Assembly: GCF_026230105.1 (NCBI RefSeq)
Contig: NC_079476.1
Coordinates: 10,244,709-10,308,708 of the forward strand
Length of the DNA stretch: 64,000 bases
Direction of reading: 5' to 3'
Source of the DNA: Diorhabda sublineata
Taxonomy: Eukaryota; Arthropoda; Insecta; Coleoptera; Chrysomelidae
Shown here: piece after piece, positions 22,681-34,331 of the stretch
Layout of the letters: every line of letters starts with the position of its first letter
Numbering within the stretch: the stretch's first letter is position 1
Notes under the pieces: generated by a model
What the model was told of the DNA's origin: nothing
The model's database searches: none
Seen by the model: only the letters and a program-made list of their open reading frames with translations
Translations under genes and position numbers: made by a program

Positions 22681-23800
22681 TATATTGGTATTTCTAAGAA
22701 CTTGTCCACTGACATAGACTGTGATGCTGGTTCTGTTGGAACATGTTATTGATCTAAAGATTGGAGGGTGCGCCGGGCATTTTTTAAATCTGTCTGTTTA
22801 CCTTTTCTCGTGATTTTTTTTCATAGATACATTGTTAAGAAGACCTTGTTTATTAATGGTAACTCAGGGGGTCCATGAATACAAAGGTAGTTTTAATATA
22901 GGAAGCGAGAGTCAACAATTTTTTATCGAGTGGATACAAACGTCAAGTAAATGGTGTATGTAAAATAAATCCTGACGTTGTATAACCTTGTATTTCTGTA
23001 TCAAGTATTTACGTTCAATGACACGATTTTAGAAATTTTTAGAAATTTCTCTAACTTCCATGTGGCAGGCTTGATAAGATGAGGTGATGCGAAAACTACC
23101 AGGCCAGGCTTTAGAGGGAAGCCATTGAAATTCATAACCATATATCAAATTTTAACAGAACAGAGGAAATACTAAAGGTACATCAAACATTGAATAGTAA
23201 AAAGCATTCAAGAGATATAAATACTTGAAACAATTGTCACGACTGAATAGTTGCCCCGTCTAACCCCAAGTAACACAAATGTTGCTCTGTTTTCACAGAA
23301 TTATTTCATAAATATCATGGAACTGCTGAATGAAAACTGATATGAATTTTTATGGGTGATATGGGGTACATATTAGCTTATTGTATCAATCTATGTTTTA
23401 TAAATGTTTATTCTACCCTGTCTATGAAGACCTTTCTGAAAACTACCTTGCATTTTTGATAATTCACCAATCGCTATTAGGTGAAAACCTCTTGCAAATG
23501 CCACCTCTTCTATTGTCGTTGTTGCAGATATTCTTCGGTTTACCCTTTAAAATGCTTAACGGTTCAACAGCCAAATGACCAACGATACGGAGTAATATAG
23601 CCTACCAACTTTAACGAAGATTTGTTTCTTTGTCCGGCCTTTATTTTTCTTTCGTTTGGTTCTCTTATTCTATTGCAGTACACATCACTCTACCATCCCA
23701 AATTCACCTCGATTCCATCCCTACAGAGAAATTTTTTTAAATCAGTGCCGAACCAAATATATCGCACCCCTCACATGAAAAATGTCCCCATTCAAATCAC

Positions 23801-23820
23801 AACCAACCAACCAACCAACC
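23801..23820. repeat. (AACC)5 microsatellite
   Basis: Five AACC units, followed by CCCTC-rich sequence. Confidence 0.9.
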
Positions 23821-24259
23821 CCCTCTTCTTTCACCTCAGGATCCAATAGTGCGCTGGCACTAGAACCGATGGCAACTTCTGAAGATGACATCTCTCGTGT
23901 TGGGGAAACGTCTAGAGCAAAACACAACTATATAATATATATAACTATATAATTCTATTTTTTATAAATTGACCACTAATCCATAACATTTTACGTACAC
24001 TCTATATTTGTAGGTCAACTAGAAAAAGTCTAATGGAATATTGAATAATTTCATCTCTACTAATCGATTAATTTCACCTCCAATATCAAAACAACGCGAG
24101 CGTTTTGTACAAACAGCGGGCATGCAATTAAAAAAGAAATGCATATAGAGGACATCGATTTGTCATGTGAGGTATGAACAACGAGATTTTTTCCAATATG
24201 TTGGTTCAGACTAGAGAACATCGTAATTGTTGAGTCTACAACACTGAACTATCGGAAAT

Positions 24260-25210
24260 ACGAGGGTTGTTACTTATGTTTTGAGATAGACAAATAAAAA
24301 ACAAATATATATAATATACTTTTGCTTACATTCGAACCAATTGTCGAAGCATTTTTACTATTCTGAATGAGGTACCTCCAAAACATGTGATTTGAAAGCA
24401 TCAACCGTATCTTCAAAGAGCTCGCATTGAGTGAAGAATGATTTCTCTTCTGCAATTGGTTTCCCTGATTTTTTAGAATTCTTCTAGCAAACAAATGCTG
24501 GTGTATCATTCAGAATTGGATTTTTTACACTGCTTTCAAGGAACGGTATCGATATGAACAGTTATTCCGAAAAAACACGCGACTATTTGCGTGGAAGTGC
24601 TTCGTGCGCTAATAACTTTATTGGATTTGGCTCGTCTGCGGTATCCAACATGAACAAATTTATTGGCAACTAAATATTTATGCAATATTGAATGTTTGCG
24701 ATTGGAACTAATGGAACATTCGAGTTCATATGCATAAAATCATGATTTGTCGCCTATCACTCTGCATTTTTGCACCAATCGACACAAATTTTTTTTGAGC
24801 AATTGTGAAATTATGCGGTTTCAAATGCGAACAAATCTTCTTGACAGCCAAATGTTCATGCAATACTGAATGTATGTGACAGGAACTGATACCCAAGTAT
24901 GCCTAAATATCACAGTACGTCATGTGATGATCTTGCAATATCAGTTTAAGCACAGCATCGATGTTTTCTGGTACAACTGCTGATTTTGGACGGAGTTCAC
25001 GAAATTCATCCTGTGGCGAAGTGCGACCACGATTTAATTTGGAAAAACATCGCTAGAAAATGTTCGCACGAAACATCTCTAATAGCACTTCTATGAACAC
25101 GTTCTGAATACGTCCTCCATTAAAAATGCCAAACTTTATGATGGCAATGTCAGATTTGACATATTCACGTCAGTGTTGCCATATTTCAAAACTAAAGTAG
25201 CAACTCTCGT
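24260..25210 (-). mobile_element. Mariner copy A, internally deleted
   Basis: The termini 'acgagggttgttacttatgt' (left) and 'agtagcaactctcgt' (right) are inverted copies. On the minus strand the N-terminal part of a mariner transposase with helix-turn-helix (about 24600-25060) and a C-terminal piece with 'DAFKSHVLEVPHSE'-type sequence (about 24260-24510) are present. The central catalytic region is absent, with the join near 24510-24600. At 951 bases it is shorter than a complete mariner. Stops add to the damage. Same family as the copies at 26241 and 26553. Confidence 0.75.
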
Positions 25211-25320
25211 TTTGCGCATCAATCAAAAATATTTCAATGTTATATAATCAAATGAAATATTCCACTCGTGAAAAGTTCTTCTGTATAATCTATCTGTTCT
25301 TAATTGAAGAAGCGCATACA
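25211..25320. repeat. Flank of mariner copy A, repeated in inverse at 26448-26552
   Basis: Contains 'aaaaatatttcaatgttata', 'gaaatattccactcgtgaaa' and 'atctgttcttaattga'. The reverse complement of 26448-26552 gives the same words with scattered differences. In both places this sequence sits immediately 5' of a mariner transposase, in the same relative orientation. Confidence 0.75.
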
Positions 25321-26240
25321 AGTTTTCTTAATAACCCGGTAAGAAATCAAATTGTCGCCAATGAATACATACGTTTAGATAAAAAATAGTCTGATTATTT
25401 CAAAAGAGATATCAAATTATTTTCCTTGAATTGTAAATACTTTGGTTTTGACTGTTGATAGTGGCGTTTTGCAGTATTGTAATTAATGCATGTTGTGATT
25501 ATTTCAATTTGTTTTTTGGATCTTAGATTAGTTTGCGATTTTTGTATTTAATTATAGTGTTTTATTTCCATTATTATGCAGTGTTTTAATCAACGATACA
25601 GTGTCAAATGGTAAAAAGTATATCGAGGCCTTGGATTAAGGTTCAAATAATCATTGTCAAAGGGTTATTTCAAATATGTTATAGTGCATAAGCTCAGAAC
25701 TTGAATATCACAAAATGATTTTTTCAATAGAGTGTGGTATTAAACATAACAAAATTTGACAAGATAATTATTACCTTGGAAACATTTTCTTTCATCTAAC
25801 ATCGAAAAAAATAGTTCCTATGTATATATACCAAGATTTGATCAGAAATATTGTGTATTTCATTGAAACCTTGTTTGGTACACATGACGTAATTAAATAT
25901 GACAGTGTTATTCTATAAACTGTCTCTTGAATACTGCCAAGAGGTAAACGGGTCATTATTGTTCAAGCTGTCAATAAAGATGCTTTTGTACCATTCCTGA
26001 AAATAATTCCCAGTATTTTTGCTCCTTACCACGAAGACATGAACGCCAAATGAAGTTATTGTTATTGATAACGCATCATTCCCGAAAATGAAACAAAATT
26101 CCCAACACCAGTTCTAAAGAGATGAAATATCAATTTTCATGGAAATTGAGAATATAAATATTCCTTAAAAAATTCCCACAGAATAGGAAATGCTTCACAT
26201 CATAAAAAGTTATAATTTAAAAAACGAGAATGTTATTGAT
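25321..26240. other. Spacer, nothing recognised
   Basis: No supported feature; AT-rich with short frames only. Confidence 0.4.
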
Positions 26241-26446
26241 ACGAGGGTTGCTATTTAAGTTTCGAAATATGGTAAAACTGATGTGAATATGTCAAATCTG
26301 AAATTGCCATTAAGAGTTGTTTATAGATCATTGAAACATTCTCTAGGTTAAAAAAAAGAATTGTGTAGCGACATTTTGGAATGATGATTATGCATGACTT
26401 TTGACGTGGATTAAACTAGCAGCAGTGTACCAATCTAATACTTTTT
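26241..26446 (+). mobile_element. Mariner copy B, 5' end only
   Basis: Starts with the terminus 'acgagggttgctatttaagt' and keeps about 200 bases of 5' sequence, including 'catgacttttgacgtggatt' and 'agcagcagtgtaccaatcta', which match copy C at 26650-26710. It ends where the inverted flanking repeat begins, so the rest of the transposase is lost or replaced. Confidence 0.7.
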
Positions 26447-26447
26447 A

Positions 26448-26552
26448 TAGTCCATCAATTAAGAACAGATACATTATACTGTAGAGCTTTTCACGAGTAA
26501 AATATTTCATTTCATAATATAACACTGAAATATTTTTTGTTGATCGCAAAAT
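26448..26552. repeat. Inverted copy of the flank at 25211-25320
   Basis: Reverse complement of 25211-25320, placed between mariner copy B and copy C. Confidence 0.75.
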
Positions 26553-27640
26553 ATTAGAGCTGCTGCTTAGATTTTGAGATATGACAAAACTCATAAATTT
26601 TGAAATTTTTGCATACTCAGGACGTGTGATTTAAGTCGCGAACATTTTCGTGCAATGATTTTCTATGATTTTTGACGTAGATTAAACCAATACCAATGTG
26701 CTGATCAACTAATTTCGAGTTTTTTGGTGATGAAGCGACATCTTGAGACACTGTATTTTGCTAGGTTTCCGAATTTAATCGTGGTCGCACTTTGCTACAG
26801 AATGAATTTCGTGAAGGTTGTCCTAAATCGGCTGTTGTACCAGAAAACATCGATGCTGTACATAATTATACATTGTAAATTGAAAGATCGTCATGTGACA
26901 TACCGTGAGATTGAGGCATACTTGAGTATCAGATACACTCGCAAACATTCAATATAGCATGAACATTTAGTTGCCAAAAATATTTGTTCGCGTTGGATAC
27001 CGCATAAGTTAACAATCGCTTAAAACAAAGACTGTATGGATCTTTTGTTCAAAGGAAGCTCGTGTCAATTCCAGAGAAATGTTGAAAAAATCAAACCGAA
27101 ATTAAATAAAAATCGATTGTACAGGTCTGTCAAGACGAACTAAATCCGACAAAACTTGCTCGCGCACAAAGCACTTCGGATCAAATGGTCGTCGTACATT
27201 TTCACAATAACTGTTCGTGTTGCTAGCGTTCCATTAGAAGTACAATGGTTAATTATGTATCGTACAGAAGACGATTCATTCTCCACCACGATTGCGAGCT
27301 CTCACACATCATTCATACAAAAAAGTTTTTGAACAGTCAAAACATCGGATGGATCGTTCACACATCGTTCAATTCTTAGTTTGACACCCTTCTTATTCTC
27401 GCAGATCAAAAATAAATTTCGAGGCCAACGATTTTCTACACCTGAAAAATCGGATGATGCTTTCAAATTACATGTTTTGGATGTGCCTCAATCGGAAAGG
27501 AAAAATGCTTGTACAATTGATTCAAACACATTTAAAAGTGTATTGATCTTAATGGAGAATATTTCAAGGAAAAATTAAGCTATATCATAATAAATATTTG
27601 TTTTTATTTGTCTTCTAAAAAGAAAACAAGCAACCCTTGT
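26553..27640 (+). mobile_element. Mariner copy C with decayed transposase
   Basis: The plus strand encodes recognisable mariner blocks: 'SEFNRGRTLLQNEFREGCPK' near 26768-26830, 'HVTYREIEAYLSI' near 26890, 'QVCQDELNPTKLARAQSTS' near 27125-27180, 'LHHDCELSHIIHTKK' near 27281-27330, and 'KNKFRGQRFSTPEK' to 'ISRKN' at 27400-27578. The second catalytic Asp block is present as HHDCE, usually HHDNA; the third Asp region has been deleted or shifted near 27330-27385. Stops are frequent. The right terminus is 'agcaacccttgt' (complement), pairing with the left terminus of copy B better than with copy C's own diverged left end. Confidence 0.8.
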
Positions 27641-29039
27641 AGCATTTTCAAGACTCACATACATTATTAAAACTGCCTCCATATTATTGTGGGTTCAATC
27701 CCATAGAAGTGGTTTGGATTACATTAAAACAAAACTATGTGAATATAATGGTTTAACTTCTTGTATTAAGATAGTGATTGAAGACGTACGTCAAGTTGTA
27801 TTACAAAATAACGAGAAAATTGTGTAAAATTTCACCACTCATAACGCCAATAATAATTAATATTGACAACATCAGTTATAAAGATTTTTTCTTTCCTGCA
27901 TTCCTGAAATTTTCTTTCAGTATTCAATGAGATTCATATAATGAATTATCCTGTGGAAAAAAAATTTTACATACGAAAGTAATGCGTAATAAGTAATGTT
28001 TAGTCTAGGCGCAAATTATCTTTCTATTTTACCTCCACGATGGGGTAAGATCATGATATTTTTTAATGAACTGATATGTGAAAGAAGTTTTTGCTCTTGG
28101 TCTATCTCCATAATCAATAATTTGTAAAATTTTATTGTAATGAATCACATTAAAGATTTCTCCATAAGAATTGACTATTGGTCGATGTTCTTGAACATTT
28201 GTTGACATTATTACCATTCAGAAAAATTAGTGAGGACATACATTATTATTTTACGTAAGAAATCGCTATTGGAAATACTAACCGAACGAACGAACAAATC
28301 CCAACTTTTTTCAAAAAGTTCTAAGTAAAATGGGTTTGAACTATTTTATTTGTTTCATATTACAGACAACTAATACTGGTATGATTAGGTTGATATTGCA
28401 CTAAAAAGCTTGATTGTTTTCTTATTCGGCAATTGGAAATTCTTGTAGATAATTTATTTACATTCCTAATAGAAGCACAGAAATGTTCGATACTTCCTCT
28501 CCGTCTTAATCGTTATTTAGTAAATCTAATTGGAAATAGAGAAGGAATTTATTTTGTTTTGTCAAACAACGTTTCTTAAATCTGTTATATAACGAAAGGT
28601 TGAATAGAACTCAAGTATGGAAAGAAGTTTTTTTGTGGCGTGTTGGAGCTGTTGAGCTTGGAAAAGTTGAAAAATGTTTTCAGAACTACCTAGTTTTGAG
28701 TTTATCATATTTAAATCACGAGAATCGGATAATAATGCAGTTTGTCACTCAAAATTTTGTAGCCACATTCACAATATTACATTCCGTCGTATTAGACGAC
28801 TTTGTAGAAATTGAGAATCCTGGTATGAGATGTTTCATTTTGTTCCATAATGTTGAGTTGAAATATATTAGCAACTATCGTCGCGTCTGTGAATGGGGAA
28901 AGAAAGATGTATCCAGTAATTTCGATTTGAATTGATCGAAACAAGATTTAAACGTTGAGACTTTGCAATAACCGATTGGATTTTAGTTTACAAATTAAGT
29001 TTCAATACTACTATACCAACCTAAACGTCACTCTGTTTG
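27641..29039. other. Spacer with one unassigned open frame
   Basis: The plus frame 28600-28935 (111 codons) and the minus frame 28029-28217 show no family resemblance that I recognise. No repeat partner was found in the window. Confidence 0.4.
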
Positions 29040-29700
29040 AGAAAGATAAGAGAGAGACGAGCTTTATTGTCACATAAAAGTTTCACAATTTTATGGACAA
29101 AACGACACAATTTTGAAATAGTTAATATAAAATAACAATTTGCCTTGATAATAATAATAATACATATATCTCACTTCATACTTAATTGAATTATGTCAGT
29201 TTATTGAGTGTATAGTAGATTGTAGAGTTCTGCCAGAGAATAATGAAATCTTTGAAGCAGAAATGCCTTTGTAAATCGCCGGAATACATAAAATATATTT
29301 GTCATTTTCAATTCTGAAGGTAGCTGATTGAATAATAAAGGCAAACTATGGTAAAGATGCGATTCGAACAACTAGTAGTAAATTGTTAAAGTACGAGAAT
29401 CGAGCTGGTTAGACACAGATTTAATAGCAAAATAAACAAAGGATAATTTTTTCGCCAAGGTCTCTACATGTACAGACCATTGAAGGGCAATGTCGATATG
29501 TAGACCCAGAAACTTGATCAAATATGACGATCGTTTCAAGTTATGTTGAGTTTTAGAGGTTAAAAACTCCTTTGTAGGATAAATCTGTTGTCAGTGTTGA
29601 AACAGAGCCTATTCGCGTCAGATCAGGACTTAATAGTAATGAGATATTTGCCCATGGTAAAATGTAAAACTTGTATAGCAAATAAAATGAATTTACCATT
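29040..29700 (-). pseudogene. Non-LTR retrotransposon 3' end (jockey/R1-type), 5'-truncated
   Basis: Read on the minus strand, broken frames give the reverse transcriptase C-terminal region: 'LHIDIALQWSVHVETLAKKL' type sequence near 29515-29460, followed by 'LFESHLYHSLPLLFNQLPSE' near 29380-29310. That is the LG..ID..L.W..HI...A.KL block followed by a conserved post-RT segment. The left end, 'ttataaagctcgtctctctc' when complemented, is the element 3' end with a short CT-rich tail. A sister copy with the same 3' end lies at 36978-37660. 5' truncation is usual for target-primed insertions. Confidence 0.6.
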
Positions 29701-30843
29701 AAATTGTGAGTCAATGAAATCATTAACAAATACCAAAACAAAACGAGACCTAGAAGAGAATACTGGGAACTTTACCAATAACTTGTACTATTTGTTTTTT
29801 TTTTACATTCAACGTAAGATTCAGAATTTATCAGAATTTCATGTCGACACAATCGAAGGCATTAGCGAAATCACAAAAATCGCAGACGTAAAAATTTATT
29901 ATTAAGTGATATTAATTAATCCGAATGACTTTTCCTGAAATATCGCACTTTTTTATGGCTTCATTAGCAACAATTTTGTTTGGTAACATATCCATTAACA
30001 GAAAACTCACTCTCAAAAAAGTAAAATATTATTGTTTTCAATTACCGATCACAATTTTCCACAATTAAATCCTCCTGTCGAAATCCTCATCAAAAACAAT
30101 ATTTATTTTCACCAAAAATTAAAATATATTTTTTAGTCAAATTACTAACCGTTTTTTTTTCTTTCGCCAAATAAGAATACTTTTATTTATTTTTGAAGTA
30201 TAGATATTATTTGAAAAAAACACACAACCTTCAACTCTGAAAAGTGATTATACAAAAAAGTAATTTTGGTAAATAGAAATTGTTTCGAGTATGACAAATA
30301 ATATATTGATCGAAATCTCATGAATGCTACGCTACCTGTACAATTTTTTTACAGTGAAAATACCAGTGACATAATGTCTATTAAAATATCGTTATTATAA
30401 AAACGGTCTGTACGATTTAAATTGAAATTCTAGTAATAAAAGAGAGTTTTTTTTCATTTTGTAGAAGCTAGATTTTGCAATGAATGTATTTGGAAATGAT
30501 TATATTTGTATTGTTTAAAAATCCTCTGGATAGTAATTTAACTTATTTCTAAACTGTGGCAAACATTGAAATAAAATGGTGATTAACTTGGGTACAAGTA
30601 CGAATGTAGTAAATAACATTATCTTCTTTTTAGACAAAATGGAAAAATATACGGGGTTTCATCCATTTTACTAAAAGGACACCGTAGGATCTGCTTGCTT
30701 AAAATGTGTAATACTCACCACAGTTCATTGATACCTTAAACTTGTCTGCAGATTTTCACCAGATTTCTCAAGAATCATCAAAAAAATGTTAAAAAGTACT
30801 ATTTTGAAAATTCAGTTGAATCTTTAAAATATACACAACCATT
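29701..30843. other. AT-rich spacer, nothing recognised
   Basis: The plus frame 29588-29905 overlaps the reversed retroelement and is a shadow at its start. The remainder is AT-rich without a supported feature. Confidence 0.4.
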
Positions 30844-31019
30844 GATTTTATGTCTCTTCTGTTCCAAAATTAGTTTCTTTAATAAATTTTGAAAGATAGA
30901 TTAAATTGACGTTTCGACTTTTCTTTAAGTCTTTATCAGAACATGGCATTGAAAAGTCAATTTTATTTATCTTTCAAAAATTATTGATAAAAATTTTGAA
31001 ACAGAAGAGACCTAAAATC
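30844..31019. repeat. PLE-B terminal repeats in inverted arrangement
   Basis: Arms 30844-30910 and 30956-31019 are inverted copies with scattered differences ('tctcttctgttccaaaatta' against its complement near 30998-31010). They are separated by 45 bases that include 'gtttcgacttttctttaagt'. The right arm continues as 'cagaagagacctaaaatc', which also follows the PLE-B coding end at 8730-8750, so I infer the unit is that family's terminal repeat. A third copy begins at 31182. Confidence 0.65.
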
Positions 31020-31060
31020 TAGAAATATAAATATATCAAAAGATCTAAGAAATAAGAAAT

Positions 31061-31062
<2 letters not shown>

Positions 31063-31156
<94 letters not shown>

Positions 31157-31170
31157 TGTATGTGTGTTTG
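31063..31170. repeat. (AT)n(GT)n compound microsatellite
   Basis: About 15 AT units run into about 30 GT units, with two TATG interruptions at the right end. It sits between PLE-B terminal repeat copies. The His/Thr-rich minus-strand frame here is an artefact. Confidence 0.95.
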
Positions 31171-31181
31171 TAAATGTTCTT

Positions 31182-31720
31182 GATTTTAGGTCTCTTCTGT
31201 TTCAATATTAGTTTTTTTAAATAATTTTTTAAAAGAAATATAAAAACTGACGTTCCGACTTCTTTCAGTCTTTTTCAAAATATAACATTGACACTGACAA
31301 TTTGTATATTCATATTAATCAATAGATCATGATAATCAAACTAAGAATAAAATCAAAATAGAAATTTGTTTTGATAAGGAAAATGAGTTTTTCCTTAATT
31401 ATTTGTTGTTTTTTAGAATTTACAAAAAACAGCCATGAATTTTATTTAAATTATTCAGATCTTTTTTATAATTTATAGCTTTATCGTTCTCATGAAAATG
31501 AACCATTTCTAAGAATTCCCTTTTTCTTGTATTAGATTCCGTTCCAAGAATTTTTGAATCTCTGTAAGTGAATTTATGTTTTTTGATATTCCATGGTTCG
31601 TTAATGCAGTTTTATTTTCATCGTACTGATGACCTTTTAGTATATTTTCTAAATACTGAGATGTCTGCCTACTATTTTTCATTGGATATACAAATATTCA
31701 TATTTTCATTGTGAAAAATA
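31182..31720 (-). pseudogene. PLE-B terminal repeat and GIY-YIG endonuclease end, minus strand
   Basis: Minus-strand sequence about 31700-31440 matches 8440-8680 ('tttagaaaatatactaaaag' against 'tttagaaaatagactaaaag', 'catggaatatcaaaaaacat'). It encodes the PLE endonuclease C-terminal half with 'NHGISKNINSLT'-like and 'EMVHFHENDKAINYK'-like words. It continues into 3' tail (about 31300-31420, as in 10480-10610) and the terminal repeat at 31182-31320. The GIY-YIG core itself is truncated near 31710. Confidence 0.7.
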
Positions 31721-31819
31721 TTTTAAGAAAAAAATGGGACAAAATTAAAAAATATACAGAAATACCTTAAAACGAATTTATAAAAGTTATAGAACTTACA
31801 ATTACAACAACATACAAAT

Positions 31820-32220
31820 ATGAAAATGAAATACAAACAAATTCATGGCTGTGCTGTGGAAGCTGGCCTGTGTAAACTTGATATAATTATTAAATTATTT
31901 TTCCAGTATGTAGATGATTGCATTACTGCCGTACCAAAGAATCAAATTGAAAGTATGAATAAAAAATTTAATTCTTATCATAGAAAACTTCAATTCAGAT
32001 TTGAAATCGAACAAAATAATAAAATAAAATTTTTTAAAAAGTTTATATTTGTTTATACTATGGAGATGCTGAGTTGCATGAATTTAATTATTTATTATGC
32101 TATAATGAATATAAATTAATCCAAACGAGAGAAATTTGGGTCAGTTAATTCAATTTTATCAGCTTTACATACGGAAACTATTCACAAAGAGCAAAAGGCC
32201 GCAGCTTTAGAATACTAATG
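31820..32220 (+). pseudogene. PLE reverse transcriptase fragment
   Basis: The plus frame 31820-32119 carries 'KLFFQYVDDCITAVP' near residues 26-40, the reverse transcriptase catalytic box with both Asp residues intact, then 'LQFRFEIEQNNKIKFFKKFI' where PLEs have L.FT.E.E....I.FLD. After a shift near 32050, 'KREKFGSVNSILSAL' type sequence continues to a stop near 32216. The neighbouring minus-strand fragment ends just upstream, so two PLE pieces point away from each other. The N-terminal reverse transcriptase motifs and the endonuclease are absent. Confidence 0.7.
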
Positions 32221-32483
32221 ATACTGAATGCCAGAAGAGCCAGCTAGGAGGAATTATTATAGCATATTTAAGTCTGACCTGAATAATAATATCTCAACTG
32301 TTAAGAATAACATTAAAAACTTTACGCCCCTCAATCCTTATCTTTAAAGGACGTCTCACAGATCAATTATTATAATACAGGGTGATTCATTAAGAATCTC
32401 CAATCTCTGAACTGTATATTCTAGACCTCAAAATATGATGATTCTGCTCAACATGCCTTATGCAAATATTATATATGCAAATA

Positions 32484-32761
32484 TAGTAGAAGCTGTATGT
32501 ACAGCTATAGATCTACGATTTCGTAAACATTCAGGATAATGAAGCGTTCATCAATGGCACATGTTTTCCATTTTCTTCCAGAATCCACTCGCCTTACCGC
32601 TATAGCTATATATAGCTGTAGCACCAAAAGGTGCTACAAATTGATATAACATGTTATCGCCTCTGGGAAACTAATTTTCAAAATTGAGGCTAAATTTTAG
32701 AGATCAGTTTTGGATTGTGATGATTTTTAGCTTATATAACCGACTGTCGTCATTTGCCAAA
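32484..32761. repeat. Left arm of a second long inverted repeat
   Basis: Near-perfect inverted match to 34332-34623. It starts 'tagtagaagctgtatgtaca' and ends 'gtcgtcatttgccaaa', and includes the short palindrome 'tagcaccaaaaggtgcta'. It lies inside the DD41D element while its partner lies outside. Confidence 0.85.
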
Positions 32762-33040
32762 TAAAAAAAATAAAAAAATTCAAAGCAAATGCTCAAAATG
32801 CCCACCATTTACTTCAATACACTTTATGATCCGCTTTCATAAAGATCTCTTAATATCAAAATCACATTCGTGTATTAAGCCGTGGTTTAATTTTTCGTTT
32901 TCTTTTCAAGTAGGCTTGTGTCGCTATTAGACAGTTTGGGTAGAAGCAAAAATTGGATAATAATAAGAATAAGTAATACATTAGTATACCATTTATTAAC
33001 AATTTATGATTTATCATGTGTTATAGTTATTCATCAAATA

Positions 33041-33786
33041 ATGCCTAGGCATAACGATTTTTCCAATAATGAGATGCGCGATATGATTTGTGTGTTTGCT
33101 CAGTCAAATTATAGTGGTCCAGCTGCGGCTCGAAGATATTCACAATTATACCCAAATCAAAGGCAACCCAATTACAAACTATACCGAAATCTTTACAACC
33201 GCTTAGGTGAAACGGGGTCTTTACGCTCTAAAACTGAGCACGGTTCTACAAAAAAAAATCACTGCCGATGAAGAAGATGAAATTTTAATTTGTGTTACGG
33301 AGAATCCAGATATCAGTACTCGCCGATTAATTTTGCAAACAGGTATAAGCCAATCATCTATTTTTAGAATACTGAAGAGGGGAAAATTGCATCCATATCA
33401 TTACGCTCCTGTTCAGAATTTATTACCTAAGCGTCTACAATTTGCCCATATTTTGCAAGATAAACAAAGTGTTAACCCAGATTATCTGGATACAATTCTT
33501 TTTACTCTTGAGGCAACATTTACCAGACGAGGAATATTTAATTATAAAAATAATCATTTGTGGGATTCCGAAAATCCTTATTCTATGAGGGAAACACATT
33601 TTCAGCACGAGTTTAAGGTTTACATTTGGTGTGGTGTAATATGTGGGTATTTAATAGGTCCTTTTCACGTTTTTTCACGACGAAGCACCGCCACATTATT
33701 CTTTACAAGTTCGTCAATACTTAAACGAACAGTTTCCGCATCGATGGATTGGTCGTGAAAGTGAGTTTGCTTGGCCACCAAGAGCC
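33041..33786 (+). pseudogene. DD41D-type transposase, frameshifted and internally deleted
   Basis: Starts at ATG 33041. The first ~70 codons form a helix-turn-helix of the DUF4817 type (polar N-terminus, 'SNYSGPAAARRYSQLYPNQR', 'RLGETGSL'). A frameshift falls in the A run at 33249-33258. The following frame has a second helix-turn-helix ('STRRLILQTGISQSSIFRIL') and the core start 'LDTILFTLEATFTRRG', where the usual catalytic Asp of FTDEA is Leu. After 'GPFHVF' a deletion and shift remove the centre. The downstream frame resumes with 'DEAPPHYSLQVRQYLNEQFP' and 'WIGRESEFAWPPRA', ending before the third acidic residue. It is dead but younger-looking than the 11.7 kb copy. Confidence 0.8.
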
Positions 33787-34331
33787 TGATTCAAAGTTTG
33801 AAGTTTTTTATTTTTGTTTACAAATTTGTTATTGTTACATATTTGAGGAATAATAAAATTTTTTTATGAAAAAATTAAAATTTATTGATTTTTTTAGAAG
33901 CAAATAACTCGATAGCCGATTGAGTGACACGAATCAAAGAAGAGTAACTTTTTTTGTAGAATTTAAAGCTTTTTAATATTTTTTCATTATTTTAGTTGTT
34001 AGTTTAGCCCAAAAAAAGTTTACTTTGATTTAATTAACACAAAGGAGTATAACTAACGCCGAATATTAGCAATGTTAAATTAGAGTGCAAATTATGACTT
34101 CCCATGCCAAAAAACGTGAAATTGCCAATTTTCATAGAGATTTTGTGAAATCATAAAAAATTATTGGGAAAATCAAAATTTAAATTTAAACTTTGAACAA
34201 TATTTGCATAAGGCATGTTGAACAGAATCAACATATTTTGAGGTCTAAAATCTACAGTTCAGAGATTGGACATTCATAATGAATCACCCTGTATAATAGG
34301 ATGTGAATTGGATTCTAATGTTGTCATAAAA

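Larger units (their letters stand above)
19986..24259. other. Long AT-rich stretch without recognisable genes
   Basis: Only short frames: 20964-21197 (minus), 21842-22069, 23381-23578 and 23622-23849 (plus), none with a recognisable motif. A 26-base tandem duplication lies at 22629-22680 and (AACC)5 at 23801-23820. The piece 23830-23930 ('gaagatgacatctctcgtgt', 'ggggaaacgtctagagc') has the look of a retroelement 3' tail, but it has no partner in the window. Confidence 0.4.
32378..34291 (+). mobile_element. DD41D-type Tc1/mariner element with TA target site
   Basis: Left end 'cagggtgattcattaagaat' and right end 'taatgaatcaccctg' are inverted, and similarity continues for about 95 bases (to 'aacatgccttatgcaaatat' and its complement). 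Each end is bordered by TA (32376-32377, 34292-34293), the expected target. Length is 1914 bases. Inside are a ~278-base segment (32484-32761) repeated in inverse outside the right end, and a damaged transposase at 33041-33786. Related to the element at 11139-13007. Confidence 0.8.

Noticed and set aside
30981..31205. His/Thr-rich minus-strand frame
   Set aside because: Translation of the (AT)n(GT)n microsatellite.
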